A stretch of DNA of 64,000 bases from Palsa-883 sp963847615 (GCA_963847615.1 CAWKAN010000019.1:186001-250000); one strand, 5' to 3'; numbered from the stretch's first letter, positions 44,292 to 52,918 are shown. Numbers and translations are program-made. Notes: generated by a model from the letters alone, not told the origin.

Positions 44292-45467
44292 ATGACCGAG
44301 ACCAACCCGCTCGACCACATCCGTGGCTTCCACGCCGAGCTGACCGAGATCCGCCACGACATCCACGCGCATCCCGAGCTCGGCCTGGAAGAGCACCGCA
44401 CCGCAGAACTGGTGGCCAAAAAACTGACCGACATGGGGATCGAGGTGCATCGCGGCGTCGGCGGCACCGGCGTGGTCGGCGTGCTGCGCGCCGGCGACGG
44501 CACCCAGCGGATCGGCCTGCGCGCCGACATGGACGCGCTGCCGATCGAGGAGGAAACCAACCTGGCCTACAGCAGCCGCAACCACGGGCGCATGCACGCC
44601 TGCGGCCACGACGGCCACACCACGATGCTGCTCGGCGCCGCGCGCTATCTGGCGGAGACGCGCAACTTCAACGGCACCGTCCACCTCATCTTCCAGCCCG
44701 GCGAGGAAGGCATCGGCGGCGCCCTGGCGATGCTGAACGACGGGCTGTTCGAACGGTTTCCCTGTGACGCCGTCTACGGCCTGCACAACCGCCCCGGCAT
44801 GGCGGTGGGCCAATACGCGATCTGCCCGCCCGGCCCGGCGATGGCCGGCGGCGCCTTCTTCGACATCGCCATCATCGGCAAGGGCGCGCACGGCGCACGC
44901 CCGGATGAGGGCATCGATTCCGCCCTGGTCGCCTGCCATATCGGCACCGCGCTGCAGTCGATCCTGTCGCGCAACATCTCCGCCTGGGACAACGTGGTGA
45001 TCAGCGTCACCCGCGTGCTGGCCGGCGAGGCCTACAACGTGGTCCCGGAATCGGCGACGCTGGGCGGCACCGTGCGCGTCATGCGGCGCGAGACGCTGGC
45101 CAAGATCGAAGCCGCGATGCGCCGTATCGCCGTCAGCACCGCCGCCGCCTTCGGCGCCACCGCGACGCTGGATTTCCGCCTGATCTTCGCCCCGCTGATC
45201 AACCACCCCGGCCACACCGAGGCGATGGCCGACGCCGCGGCCGACCTGGTGGGCGAAACCCACATCGACCGCGGCAAAACCCCCGCCATGGCCTCGGAGG
45301 ATTTCGCCTTCATGCTGGAACGGGTGCCCGGCGCCTACATCAACATCGGCAACGGCGAGGACAGCGCCTCGGTGCACAACGCGCACTACAATTTCAACGA
45401 CGCGGCGATCCCCTACGGCTCGGCGCTGTTCGCCCGGCTGGTGGAACGGTCGCTGCCGCGCGCGTAG
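44292..45467 (+). CDS. M20-family amidohydrolase (hippurate/N-acyl amino acid hydrolase type)
   Basis: 391 residues. Metal-site segments: IRHDIHAHPELGLEEHRTAE, GLRADMDALPIEEETNLAYS, MHACGHDGHTTMLLGAARYL (Cys and His ligands), FQPGEEGIGGA, and the C-terminal MASEDFAFML plus HNAHYNFNDAAIPYGS. A small dimerisation domain lies between. It removes an acyl group from N-acylated amino acids (hippurate, indole acetyl conjugates or N-acetyl amino acids). ATG 44292 starts MTETNPLDHIRGFHAEL; the frame extends 20 codons upstream without homology. Confidence 0.9.
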   Translation: MTETNPLDHIRGFHAELTEIRHDIHAHPELGLEEHRTAELVAKKLTDMGIEVHRGVGGTGVVGVLRAGDGTQRIGLRADMDALPIEEETNLAYSSRNHGRMHACGHDGHTTMLLGAARYLAETRNFNGTVHLIFQPGEEGIGGALAMLNDGLFERFPCDAVYGLHNRPGMAVGQYAICPPGPAMAGGAFFDIAIIGKGAHGARPDEGIDSALVACHIGTALQSILSRNISAWDNVVISVTRVLAGEAYNVVPESATLGGTVRVMRRETLAKIEAAMRRIAVSTAAAFGATATLDFRLIFAPLINHPGHTEAMADAAADLVGETHIDRGKTPAMASEDFAFMLERVPGAYINIGNGEDSASVHNAHYNFNDAAIPYGSALFARLVERSLPRA

Positions 45468-45527
45468 GGCGGTCCCGGCCTGCACACCAACCGTACCGGA
45501 CTTCGGCTGGTCCGCAAGAAAGCAAGT

Positions 45528-45629
45528 TTCACCACGGAGATTGGAAGCACACGGAGAAGGGAAATCGTGGCGCTTCGCGCGAAGCGCACTGACCTGCCTT
45601 CTCCGTGGGCTTCCCGTCTCCGTGGTGAA
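45528..45629. repeat. CACGGAG-type foldback element
   Basis: Arms of 33 bp (45528-45560 and 45597-45629) are inverted copies with three mismatches; each carries ACCACGGAG and CACGGAGAAGG words. The 36-bp loop contains a perfect 18-bp palindrome GCGCTTCGCGCGAAGCGC (45570-45587). It lies in the 336-bp gap between the M20 hydrolase and the convergent peroxiredoxin; the rest of that gap shows nothing. Confidence 0.88.
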
Positions 45630-45803
45630 TCATTCCTGCCTAAGATCGAGTGTCCAGGTCCGATCGGCAGAGCACCCGACCGTGCCGCCAGGTATGCCGG
45701 CCGCCCCCGCGTCGATCCCCCGACGCAGCCCGCTTGCAGCAAGGCGTCGAAGGGGCGGCACGACGGCCGCCCCCAACGTCAGTCCACGTCGCTTCATTGG
45801 CAA

Positions 45804-46286
45804 TCAAATCGCGGCGAGAATCAACTCCGCCTTGCTGACCTCGAACCCGCCCGGCGCCTCGACCGCCAGGTGCGTCACCTTGCCGTCCTCCGCCACCAGC
45901 GCATAGCGCTGGCTGCGCACGCCAAGCCCGCGCGCGGTCAGGTCCAGCTCCAGCCCCAGCGCCTTGGTCAGCGCGGCGGAGCCGTCGGCCAGCATCACCA
46001 CCTTGTCGCCGGTGCCCTGGTCCTTGCCCCAGGCGCCCATCACGAACGCGTCGTTCACCGCCACGCAGACCACGCTGTCGACGCCCTTGGCCTTGATCGC
46101 CTCGGCATTCTGCACGAAGCCCGGCAGATGCTTGGCGCTGCAGGTCGGCGTGAACGCCCCCGGCACCGCGAACATCACCACCTTCTTGCCCTTGAAGAGG
46201 TCGTCCGTGGACACCTCCTTCGGACCTTCCGCCGTTCCCATCATGAGCTTCATGGATGGAATGGAATCGCCGACCTTGATTGACAT
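45804..46286 (-). CDS. Peroxiredoxin (Prx5/AhpE-like redoxin)
   Basis: 160 residues. VVMFAVPGAFTPTCSAKHLP contains the peroxidatic Cys49 in the PGAFTPTCS signature of the Prx5 group, and SQRYALVAEDGKVTHLAVE has the conserved Arg. It reduces H2O2 or alkyl hydroperoxides with glutathione or thioredoxin as donor. ATG 46286 (MSIKVGDSIPSM) is the family start; an in-frame ATG 36 bp upstream adds non-conserved residues. Cytoplasmic. Palindromic element copy 3 begins 76 bp upstream. Confidence 0.9.
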   Translation of the reverse strand: MSIKVGDSIPSMKLMMGTAEGPKEVSTDDLFKGKKVVMFAVPGAFTPTCSAKHLPGFVQNAEAIKAKGVDSVVCVAVNDAFVMGAWGKDQGTGDKVVMLADGSAALTKALGLELDLTARGLGVRSQRYALVAEDGKVTHLAVEAPGGFEVSKAELILAAI

Positions 46287-46362
46287 GAAACATCCCTCTC
46301 CCGTTGGCTGGTCGATGCGCAACTCCTAGCCTCCCCGGACGCCGGAGTCACGCCGCGCTTGT

Positions 46363-46695
46363 GCCAGGGCGATCGGGGGGAACGAAAGCAAGCCGGGGCT
46401 CCGCCCCGAACCCCGCCAGGGGGCTTTGCCCCCTGGACCCCCACCAGAGGCAGCGGCCTCTGGACTCCATGACTGGGAGTGTGGGGAGGGGGAGGGGGCG
46501 TGCGGGTGAGGCGTCAGGGCCGCCCGTCGCGACGGGCGGCCCGGACGCCTCGCCCGCACGCCCCCTCCCCCTCCCCACACTCCCAGTGAAGGGTTCCAAG
46601 GGCTCCGCCCTTGGCGGGGTTCCAAGGGGCAGCGCCCCTTGGTGGGGTCCGGGGCGAAGCCCCGGCTTGCTTTTGTTTCCCCCGATTGCCCTGGC
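46363..46695. repeat. Large palindromic intergenic element, copy 3
   Basis: 333 bp between two divergent genes. Outer inverted repeats of 38 bp (46363-46400 and 46658-46695) match with three transition differences. Inner hairpins are as in copy 2. The core (46472-46587) is a palindrome with 58-bp arms, no loop and only two mismatches; its tip (CGCCCGTCG/CGACGGGCG) differs completely from copies 2 and 4. Confidence 0.92.
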
Positions 46696-46740
46696 GCCAG
46701 GACGCTTGCGCCGGGGCGGGCGGTGTCCCAGATTGGCGGC

Positions 46741-47334
46741 ATGGCCAGAGCGACGAAACAGTCGGACGAGGCGCCGGCGGACACATTCCTGACCGGCCAG
46801 TTGCTGATCGCCATGCCGGCGATGGGCGATCCGCGCTTCGCCCACAGCGTGATCTACCTGTGCGCGCACACCGCCGAGGGGGCGATGGGCATCGTGGTCA
46901 ATCGTCCGTTGCAGAAGCCCAGCTTCGGCGACCTGCTGCGCCAGCTTGAGGTCGCACCGACGCCGCCGGCGCGCGAGATCCAGCTCTGCCAGGGCGGGCC
47001 GGTCAACAACGCGCGTGGCTTCGTGCTGCACACCACCGACTGGACCGGGGAGGGCAGCCTGAAGGTCACGGAATCGACCGCGCTGACCGCCAGCCTGGAC
47101 GTGCTGAAGGCGATCGCCGAGGGCGGCGGCCCGCGCGAGGGCCTGCTGGCGCTGGGCTATGCCGGCTGGGGGCCGGGCCAGCTCGACGACGAGATCCAGC
47201 GGAACGCCTGGCTGTCGGTGCCGGCCGACGACACGCTGGTGTTCGATGCCGAGTACGACACCAAATGGCGCCGCGCCTTCGCCAAGCTGAAGATTGACCC
47301 GATGCTGCTGTCGGACGTCGCCGGCCACGCCTAG
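46741..47334 (+). CDS. YqgE/AlgH family protein
   Basis: 197 residues with the complete YqgE/AlgH pattern: TGQLLIAMPAMGDPRFAHSV, YLCAHTAEGAMGIVVNRPLQ, LCQGGPVNNARGFVLH, and LLALGYAGWGPGQLDDEI. The family has a known fold but no settled biochemical role; in Pseudomonas AlgH has been linked to alginate regulation. ATG 46741 is the family start. It lies just downstream of palindromic element copy 3. Confidence 0.88.
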   Translation: MARATKQSDEAPADTFLTGQLLIAMPAMGDPRFAHSVIYLCAHTAEGAMGIVVNRPLQKPSFGDLLRQLEVAPTPPAREIQLCQGGPVNNARGFVLHTTDWTGEGSLKVTESTALTASLDVLKAIAEGGGPREGLLALGYAGWGPGQLDDEIQRNAWLSVPADDTLVFDAEYDTKWRRAFAKLKIDPMLLSDVAGHA

Positions 47335-47367
47335 CCCGCCGCCGGCGGCCAACCCACGGCCACCAAT

Positions 47368-47503
47368 GTAGGGCGGAAAAGCGCAGCGCCTTCCGCCACG
47401 CCGCCACGCCACGCCGCCCCGCCAAGCGCCGCCAAGCGCCCCGCCAACATCCCGCGCCAACACGCCGCATCGCGATGGCGGATTGCGCTGCGCTTAGCCG
47501 TCC
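47368..47503. repeat. REP pair (one intact, one degenerate inverted)
   Basis: 47368-47397 is a 30-bp REP beginning GTAGGGCGGAAAAGCGCAGC. 47477-47503 (GGCGGATTGCGCTGCGCTTA, then GCCGTCC) is a decayed inverted partner. Between them is low-complexity GCCACGCC/GCCAAGC sequence. Same REP family as the pairs at 52.3/52.9 and 59.8 kb. The gap 47335-47656 holds nothing else. Confidence 0.75.
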
Positions 47504-47656
47504 AACCTCCACGCCATGACCCCAGGCCGCGCCACGCCGCATCGCGGCGGCCGGCGTTAACAATTCGGCAGGGAGTTCCGCCGATAGGCTCCGAGCGCGG
47601 ACGGTGTCGGCGGTGCGGTTCCGGGCCGGCGGCGGCCGACGCGGAAGGACGCCGCC

Positions 47657-47995
47657 ATGCCCGACACCCACATGCCAGGCCTGCCACGCAACCCAAGCAT
47701 CGGTGCCGGCGGCAGCGCTGCCGACGGCATCGCGGCCGAAGCGGCCGTGCTGGCCGAGATCACCGACGTGGTCCGCCAGGTGCTGGAGAACCGCACCATC
47801 GAACTGGCCCCGGACACCCCGCTGGACGAGATGGCCGGCTGGGACTCGATGAACCACATCGCCATCCTGGTGGAAGCCGAGTGCCGGTTCGACGTGGTGT
47901 TCGATCTCGCCGATGTCGATGCCGTGCCGACCGTGGGACACCTGGTGCGGCTGATCCAGGCGAAGCGGTCGGCGGGGCCGCCGGCGCCGGGCTGA
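47657..47995 (+). CDS. Acyl carrier protein
   Basis: 112 residues. The carrier domain is residues about 30-105, with the 4'-phosphopantetheine site in GWDSMNHIAILVEAE (Ser of DSM). The first 25 residues are a non-conserved extension. It is not the fatty-acid-synthesis AcpP (no fab genes near), more likely a specialised carrier. The next gene encodes a membrane-anchored SGNH-like protein, an arrangement reminiscent of DltC with DltD or of O-acyl-transfer clusters; this pairing is inference. Confidence 0.85.
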   Translation: MPDTHMPGLPRNPSIGAGGSAADGIAAEAAVLAEITDVVRQVLENRTIELAPDTPLDEMAGWDSMNHIAILVEAECRFDVVFDLADVDAVPTVGHLVRLIQAKRSAGPPAPG

Positions 47996-48074
47996 TCGCG
48001 CGTCCGGCGGCGCCCCCTGCATGTCCATCCCAGATCCGGGGCGAGCGTGTGCGCCGGTCATCCGGTCCCCTGGC

Positions 48075-49436
48075 ATGACGCCAGGCGTCATGCGCCCCGG
48101 CCGCTACCTGCGCGCACTTGGCGCCGCCGCCGCGCTGGCGCTGGCGCTGGTCTGGCTGTTCGTCGCCGCCGCGCCGCTGGCGTTCCTCGATCCGGAATAC
48201 CCATACTGGCTGGCCAAGCAGGAGCTGCTGCGCCGCTGCGAGCTGGGCACCGTCCTGGTGGTCGGCAACTCCCGCGCGGCCACCGACATCATCCCGGCGC
48301 GGCTCGGCGTGGCGGTGACCAATCTCGCGGTCGGCGGCGGCGAGGCGATCGAGGCCTATGCGGCGGTGCGCCGCGCGCTGGCCTGTCCCGACCCGCCGCG
48401 CCGGGTGGTGATCTCGTTCGACGCGGCGCATTTCGCCCGGCCCGATCTGTTCTGGGACCGCAGCGTCCGCTTTGGTGCCCTCGACCTTGCCGCATTGCGC
48501 GAGCTGCGCGCCGTCTCCGAGGCCCTGGGCGACACCTCGGTGCTGGACCAGAAGCGCGCCGACGGGCTGCCGCGCGGGCTGCGCGCGCTGCTCTATGCGG
48601 GCCGCTTCCCGGGCCTCTATTTCAACAGCCTGTTGCGCGGCGGCGTGGCGCTGCGCTGGTGGGAGAACCATGCGGCACTGCGCGCCGGCCTGGCGGCCCG
48701 CGGGCAATATTTCTTCGGCACCGCGCCCGGATCGGACGTGGTCGCGATCGAGGGCCATCTGGACCGCTTCACGCCGTTGCCGGTGCTCGACGTCTATTTC
48801 GACCGAATGCTGGCCTTGCTGGCAGCGCGCCATATCGAGACCGACTTCGTTGCGATGCCGCTGAACGCCGCCACCGCGCGGGTGCTGCGCCCGGCGCTGC
48901 GGCACGGCTTCGCGGCCTATCTGGCCGGCTACGCGGCGCGCTATCCGAATTTCCACATCGTCGGCTCCTTGATGCCGGCATGGAACGACGGCTGGTTCGG
49001 CGACCAGTTCGCCCATCTCAACCCGCCGGGCGCGGCGCGGTTCAGCGCGAGCTTCGGCGACTGCCTGCGGCTTCGGCTGGGCGAGACCCCAAGGGATGTC
49101 GCAACGTCGGATGTCGCAACGTCGGACGTTGCACCGTCGGACGTCGCACCCGCGGAGGTCGCACCGTCGGACGTCGCAACACGGGACATCGCAACCGGGG
49201 ACATCGCAACCGGGGACGTGGCAACCGGGCATATCCCCACAGCGGACGCCCCCACCCTGGACCTGCCGCGCGACGGCGCACGGCGCGTCGCAGGCTTCGG
49301 CTGCGCCGCGCTGTATCAGCCGCCGCCGCAGGACGCTCCGCCCAGCACGCAGAACGAAGCGCAATGGGGGTGGTTCAACGCCACCGGACGCGCCGCCTCG
49401 GCGAGCGTGCCGCCCATCTCAAAGCGCGGGTCGTAG
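48075..49436 (+). CDS. Membrane-anchored SGNH-hydrolase-like protein with pentapeptide-repeat tail
   Basis: About 453 residues from ATG 48075 (alternatives 48021 and 48090). One N-terminal membrane helix (ALGAAAALALALVWLFVAAA) is followed by a periplasmic domain with VLVVGNSRAATDIIP (Ser block) and WFGDQFAHLNPPGAARFS (Asp-x-x-His block), as in DltD/DUF1574-like proteins. From residue 341 the protein becomes DVATS-type pentapeptides and ends in a stretch antisense to the radical SAM gene (121-bp overlap), suggesting the original stop was lost. Role: probably acyl transfer to an envelope polymer with the preceding ACP. Confidence 0.7.
   Translation: MTPGVMRPGRYLRALGAAAALALALVWLFVAAAPLAFLDPEYPYWLAKQELLRRCELGTVLVVGNSRAATDIIPARLGVAVTNLAVGGGEAIEAYAAVRRALACPDPPRRVVISFDAAHFARPDLFWDRSVRFGALDLAALRELRAVSEALGDTSVLDQKRADGLPRGLRALLYAGRFPGLYFNSLLRGGVALRWWENHAALRAGLAARGQYFFGTAPGSDVVAIEGHLDRFTPLPVLDVYFDRMLALLAARHIETDFVAMPLNAATARVLRPALRHGFAAYLAGYAARYPNFHIVGSLMPAWNDGWFGDQFAHLNPPGAARFSASFGDCLRLRLGETPRDVATSDVATSDVAPSDVAPAEVAPSDVATRDIATGDIATGDVATGHIPTADAPTLDLPRDGARRVAGFGCAALYQPPPQDAPPSTQNEAQWGWFNATGRAASASVPPISKRGS
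49095..49259 (+). repeat. 15-bp tandem repeat encoding DVATS-like pentapeptides
   Basis: Eleven units of 15 bp (nine clear, two degenerate), of the GATGTCGCAACGTCG type, lie in frame in the SGNH-like gene. The first two are identical; later ones drift to DVAPS, DIATG and DVATG. Changes are mostly conservative at the protein level. Confidence 0.9.
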
Positions 49437-50281
49437 GGCAGCAGCGTGCAGGCCAGCACGGCGGGCGCCGCCGCCCCCTTGCGCTTCACCACCATCCGCG
49501 CCGCGGCGCACATCACGCTGGCGGGCGATCGGCGCAGGATGCCCCAGCACGAGGCGGTGATCTCCGGCACGTCGCGGGTCGCATCCATCTCCGGGAACAG
49601 CACCAGCCGCACCGGGTCGAAAGCGTTCAGCGGCAGGCCCAGCGCGGCGAACAGCCGCGCATAGCCGGCGCGCAGCTCGGCGTCGCCCTCCGCGGTGAAG
49701 TGCCGGCCGGCGACATGCAGCGCGAAGCCGTTGCGCGCCAGCCAGACCAGCCCCTCGATCGTCGGCGCCCAGCTCCGCGCGCCGCGCTCCGCCTCGTGGA
49801 CCGCCCGGGTGTGGTGATCGAGCGAGACGCGGATCGCCAGCCGATCGCCGTGCCGCGCCCGCAACGCCAGCAATTCGTTGCGGTGATACGTCATCGGCTT
49901 CATCGCGTTGGTCAGCACGATGGCGTCCAGGCCGCGCCCCAGCGCGTCGGCCAGCATCGCAACGATGTCGGGGTTCATGAACGGCTCGCCGCCGGTGAAG
50001 CCGATCAGCCGCGTCGGCAGCCGATCGCGCGCGATCTCATCCAGGTAGAGACGCACCTCGTCGCGCGTCAGATAGGCCAGCCGGTCGTTGCGCGGCGAGG
50101 AGTCGATGTAGCAATGCCGGCAGGTCAGGTTGCACAGCGTGCCGGTGTTGAACCACAGCGTCCGGAGCGCGGTCAGCGCCACCTGCGCGCGCGGCTCGCC
50201 GGCGGCGGTGCGCGCCGGATCGCGGAACTTGCGCGGGTCGAGCGCGCGGGCCGGCGCCGGAAGCGGGGCGATCTGATCCAC
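49316..50281 (-). CDS. Radical SAM protein
   Basis: 321 residues. The iron-sulfur motif is CNLTCRHCY (Cys50, Cys54, Cys57) preceded by LWFNTGTL; IGFTGGEPFMNPDI is the SAM-contacting GGE motif. A Cys-containing C-terminal region (VMCAAARMVV, ACTLLPYDP, HCASFCVLGGASC) may bind a second cluster, as in SPASM-like proteins. The reaction is unknown. It begins 12 bp after the enoyl-CoA hydratase stop on the same strand and converges on the SGNH-like gene. Confidence 0.87.
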   Translation of the reverse strand: MDQIAPLPAPARALDPRKFRDPARTAAGEPRAQVALTALRTLWFNTGTLCNLTCRHCYIDSSPRNDRLAYLTRDEVRLYLDEIARDRLPTRLIGFTGGEPFMNPDIVAMLADALGRGLDAIVLTNAMKPMTYHRNELLALRARHGDRLAIRVSLDHHTRAVHEAERGARSWAPTIEGLVWLARNGFALHVAGRHFTAEGDAELRAGYARLFAALGLPLNAFDPVRLVLFPEMDATRDVPEITASCWGILRRSPASVMCAAARMVVKRKGAAAPAVLACTLLPYDPRFEMGGTLAEAARPVALNHPHCASFCVLGGASCGGG

Positions 50282-50293
50282 TTTCGCCGACCG

Positions 50294-51097
50294 CTACCGG
50301 CCGGTGAACACCGGCGTGCGCTTTTCCAGGAAGGCCTTCGCCGCCTCGCGGTAGTCCTGGCTGTTCACCGCCGCCGCCTGCACCGCGGCGATCTCGGCGG
50401 CGCGCTGCTCGGCCGCGCCGTGCGCCAGCGCCTCCAGCACCACCTTGGCGCCGCGCTGCGACAGCGGCGCGCGGGTGGCCAACTCGCCGGCCAGCGCCCT
50501 GGCGCCCGCCAGCGCGCCCGCCGCCGCGGCGATGTTCACCATGCCCATCGCCTGGCACTCCGCCAGCCTGAAGTAGCGGCCCGAGTAGAGCACCAGCTTG
50601 GCGTTCGCCAGCCCCACCGCGCGCAGCAGCAGGTCGCAATCCAGCGTCGAGTAGACAATGCCCAGCCGCGCCGCCGGGATGCCCATCTGCGTCGTGGCGT
50701 CGCCCACCCGCAGGTCGCAGGCCAGCGCCAGGCCGCAACCGCCGCCGACGCCGTAGCCGTGCACCGCGGCGATGGTGGGCTGCGGCAGATTGATGATCGC
50801 GTGCGTCGCGAATTCGCCGGCCGCGTTGTAGACCTTGGCGGACGCCTCGGAGTTGCGCACCTTGGCGAACTCCGAGATGTCCGCCCCGGCGCAGAAATTG
50901 CCGCCGGTGCCGGTCAGGATCACCGCGCGCACATCCGCCCGCCGGCCGAGCGCGGTGTAGACCTCACCGAGCCCCTGCCACATCGCATACGACATCGCGT
51001 TGCGCTTCTCCGGCTTGTTCAGGGTGACGGTGACGATACCCGTCGCGTCGTGCTCGACCAGGATGTGGTCCTGCCCATCCTTCGCGGCTACATCCAT
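50294..51097 (-). CDS. Enoyl-CoA hydratase/isomerase family protein
   Basis: 267 residues of the crotonase fold. VTLNKPEKRNAMSYAMWQGL, AVILTGTGGNFCAGADISEF (first oxyanion-hole segment) and TIAAVHGYGVGGGCGLALAC (second) are diagnostic; the tail EAAKAFLEKRTPVFTGR matches acyl-CoA hydratases. Substrate is an enoyl- or related acyl-CoA. ATG 51097 (MDVAAKDGQDH) is chosen. It is divergent from the CaiB-type CoA transferase over 82 bp, and the two may act in the same acyl-CoA pathway. Confidence 0.88.
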   Translation of the reverse strand: MDVAAKDGQDHILVEHDATGIVTVTLNKPEKRNAMSYAMWQGLGEVYTALGRRADVRAVILTGTGGNFCAGADISEFAKVRNSEASAKVYNAAGEFATHAIINLPQPTIAAVHGYGVGGGCGLALACDLRVGDATTQMGIPAARLGIVYSTLDCDLLLRAVGLANAKLVLYSGRYFRLAECQAMGMVNIAAAAGALAGARALAGELATRAPLSQRGAKVVLEALAHGAAEQRAAEIAAVQAAAVNSQDYREAAKAFLEKRTPVFTGR

Positions 51098-51179
51098 CTG
51101 CGGTCCTTTGCGTGGGTGTGCCGAGCATGCCCTAATGGTCCGGCGGCGCCAAGCCGTACCCAAGCGCAGGAGACAGGCG

Positions 51180-52307
51180 ATGGCAGGCTCGCTCGACGGG
51201 CTGGTGGTGCTCGATCTGACCAGCAACCTGTCGGGGCCGTACGCCGCGATGCTGCTGGCCGACCACGGCGCCGACGTGATCAAGATCGAGCAGCCCGGCG
51301 GCGGCGACGCGGCGCGCAACATGCCGCCGTTCGTCAACGGCGAGAGCGCGCCGTTCATGATCTGGAACCGCAACAAGCGCTCGGTCACGCTGGACCTGAA
51401 GCAGGACCGCGCGGCGTTCCTGGCGCTGGTCGATCGGGCGGATTTCGTGGTGGAGAATTTCCGCGCCGGGGTGATGCAGCGGCTGGGCCTGGACTGGCCG
51501 GCGCTGCACGCGCGCAACCCAAAGCTGATCCTGGGCTCGATCTCCGGCTTCGGCCAGACCGGACCATACAGCACGCGTGGCGGGTTCGACCTGATCACCC
51601 AGGCGATGTCGGGCCTGATGAGCGTGAACGGGCCGGAGGACGGCCCGCCGTACCGGCTGCCGATCGCCATCTCCGACGTGACCGCAGGGATGTTCCTGGC
51701 GTTCGGCCTGCTGGCGGCGCTGGAGGCGCGCCACCGCACCGGGCTGGGCCAGCACGTCGAGACCTCGCTGCTGGAGGCGGCGACCTCGCTCTGCGTCTAC
51801 GAGGCGGCGCATTATTTCGCCACCGGCACGCGCCCGCCGCGCATCGGCCAGCAGCATCGCGGCAGCTCGCCCTATCAGGTGTTCGCGACCACCGACGGCT
51901 ACATCACCATCGGCGCGTCGCACCAGAAGTTCTTCCACGGCCTGTGCGAGATCGTCGGCCTGCCCGAGCTGGTGGCGGACAAGCGGTTCCTGCGCGTGGC
52001 CGACCGGGTGGCGAACAACCAGGCGCTGGTCGCGCTGCTGCAGGCGAAGGTGGCGGAAAAACCCTCGGCGCACTGGCTGGCGGCGCTGGAGGCGGTGGGC
52101 ATTCCCGCCGGCCCGGTGCTGCATTTCGACGAGGTGTTCACCGACCCCCAGATGTTGGCGCGCGAGATGGTGGTGGAAACGCACCACCCGGTAACCGGAC
52201 CGTTCCGCACCATGGGCGTGACGGTGAAGCTGTCCGCCACCCCCGGCGCGGTGCGCGCGCCGGCGCCCAGGCTAGGCGAGCACAACGACGAAATCCTGAA
52301 ACCGTAG
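51180..52307 (+). CDS. CaiB/BaiF (family III) CoA transferase
   Basis: 375 residues. The N-terminal LDGLVVLDLTSNLSGPYAAM and LLADHGADVIKIEQPGGGDA, LILGSISGFGQTGPYSTRGG with the following FDLITQAMSGLMS (catalytic Asp), and RIGQQHRGSSPYQVFATTDG are typical. It transfers CoA between carboxylic acids; members include formyl-CoA and carnitine CoA-transferases. ATG 51180 has CAGGAGACAGG just upstream. The REP element starts 11 bp after its stop. Confidence 0.9.
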   Translation: MAGSLDGLVVLDLTSNLSGPYAAMLLADHGADVIKIEQPGGGDAARNMPPFVNGESAPFMIWNRNKRSVTLDLKQDRAAFLALVDRADFVVENFRAGVMQRLGLDWPALHARNPKLILGSISGFGQTGPYSTRGGFDLITQAMSGLMSVNGPEDGPPYRLPIAISDVTAGMFLAFGLLAALEARHRTGLGQHVETSLLEAATSLCVYEAAHYFATGTRPPRIGQQHRGSSPYQVFATTDGYITIGASHQKFFHGLCEIVGLPELVADKRFLRVADRVANNQALVALLQAKVAEKPSAHWLAALEAVGIPAGPVLHFDEVFTDPQMLAREMVVETHHPVTGPFRTMGVTVKLSATPGAVRAPAPRLGEHNDEILKP

Positions 52308-52317
52308 GGGCTGCAAC

Positions 52318-52347
52318 GTAGGGCGGAACAGCGCAGCGCATTCCGCC
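52318..52347 (+). repeat. REP, left flank of the RAYT gene
   Basis: 30-bp GTAGGGCGGAACAGCGCAGC... element, imperfect hairpin. It differs from the inverted right-hand copy at 52919-52948 by one base. Together they bracket the REP-associated transposase gene. Confidence 0.9.
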
Positions 52348-52375
52348 ACACCCCGGAACCTGCCATACATCCCCC

Positions 52376-52909
52376 ATGCCGGACTATCGCCGCAACCGGG
52401 TGCCAGGCGGGACGTATTTCTTCACGGTCACGCTGCACGACCGCCGCGCGGCCCTGTTGGTCAACCGCATCGACGCGCTGCGCAACGCCGTGCGCCAGGT
52501 CCACGCCCGCGCGCCGTTCCACATCGACGCCTGGGTCGTATTGCCCGACCACATGCATTGCGTGTGGACCCTTCCGGCCGGTGACGCGAACTACCCCGCG
52601 CGCTGGCGTGCGATCAAGATCGCATTCTCCAAGTCGCTGCCAGCGATCGAGGCGCGATCGCCGGTCATGCGCGCCCGCGGCGAGCGCGGGATCTGGCAAC
52701 GCCGCTATTGGGAGCACACCATCCGCGACGACCGGGACTACGCGATGCACGTGGATTACACGCATTTCAATCCGGTCCGGCACGGCTACGTGCAGCACCC
52801 CGCGGATTGGCCGTTTTCATCGTTCCGGCGATGTGTGGCGGCGGGACTGTATCCGCAGGATTGGCGCGGCGATGACGTCGCGCCACCGGACGCAGGCGAG
52901 CGGTGCTGA
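52376..52909 (+). CDS. REP-associated tyrosine transposase (RAYT)
   Basis: 177 residues of the TnpA-REP/IS200-like HUH superfamily. The HUH motif is in WVVLPDHMHCVWTLP (His59, His61), and DYAMHVDYTHFNPVRHGYVQ contains the candidate nucleophilic Tyr (Tyr122 or Tyr128) and the RAYT-typical HFNPVRHG. MPDYRRNRVPGGTYFFTVTL is the usual N-terminus. These enzymes nick single-stranded REP hairpins and are thought to spread them. The gene is intact and flanked by inverted REPs at 52318 and 52919, a complete REPtron-like unit. Confidence 0.93.
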   Translation: MPDYRRNRVPGGTYFFTVTLHDRRAALLVNRIDALRNAVRQVHARAPFHIDAWVVLPDHMHCVWTLPAGDANYPARWRAIKIAFSKSLPAIEARSPVMRARGERGIWQRRYWEHTIRDDRDYAMHVDYTHFNPVRHGYVQHPADWPFSSFRRCVAAGLYPQDWRGDDVAPPDAGERC

Positions 52910-52918
52910 GCCGCGTGC

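Noticed and set aside
45567..46283. Plus-strand frame opposite the peroxiredoxin
   Set aside because: Antisense to a conserved peroxiredoxin and composed of low-complexity Arg/Ala-rich sequence.
46363..46695. Palindromic elements as Rho-independent terminators
   Set aside because: There is no T-run after the stems, copy 3 lies between divergent genes, and orientation to transcription varies. They could still influence termination, but that is not their shape.
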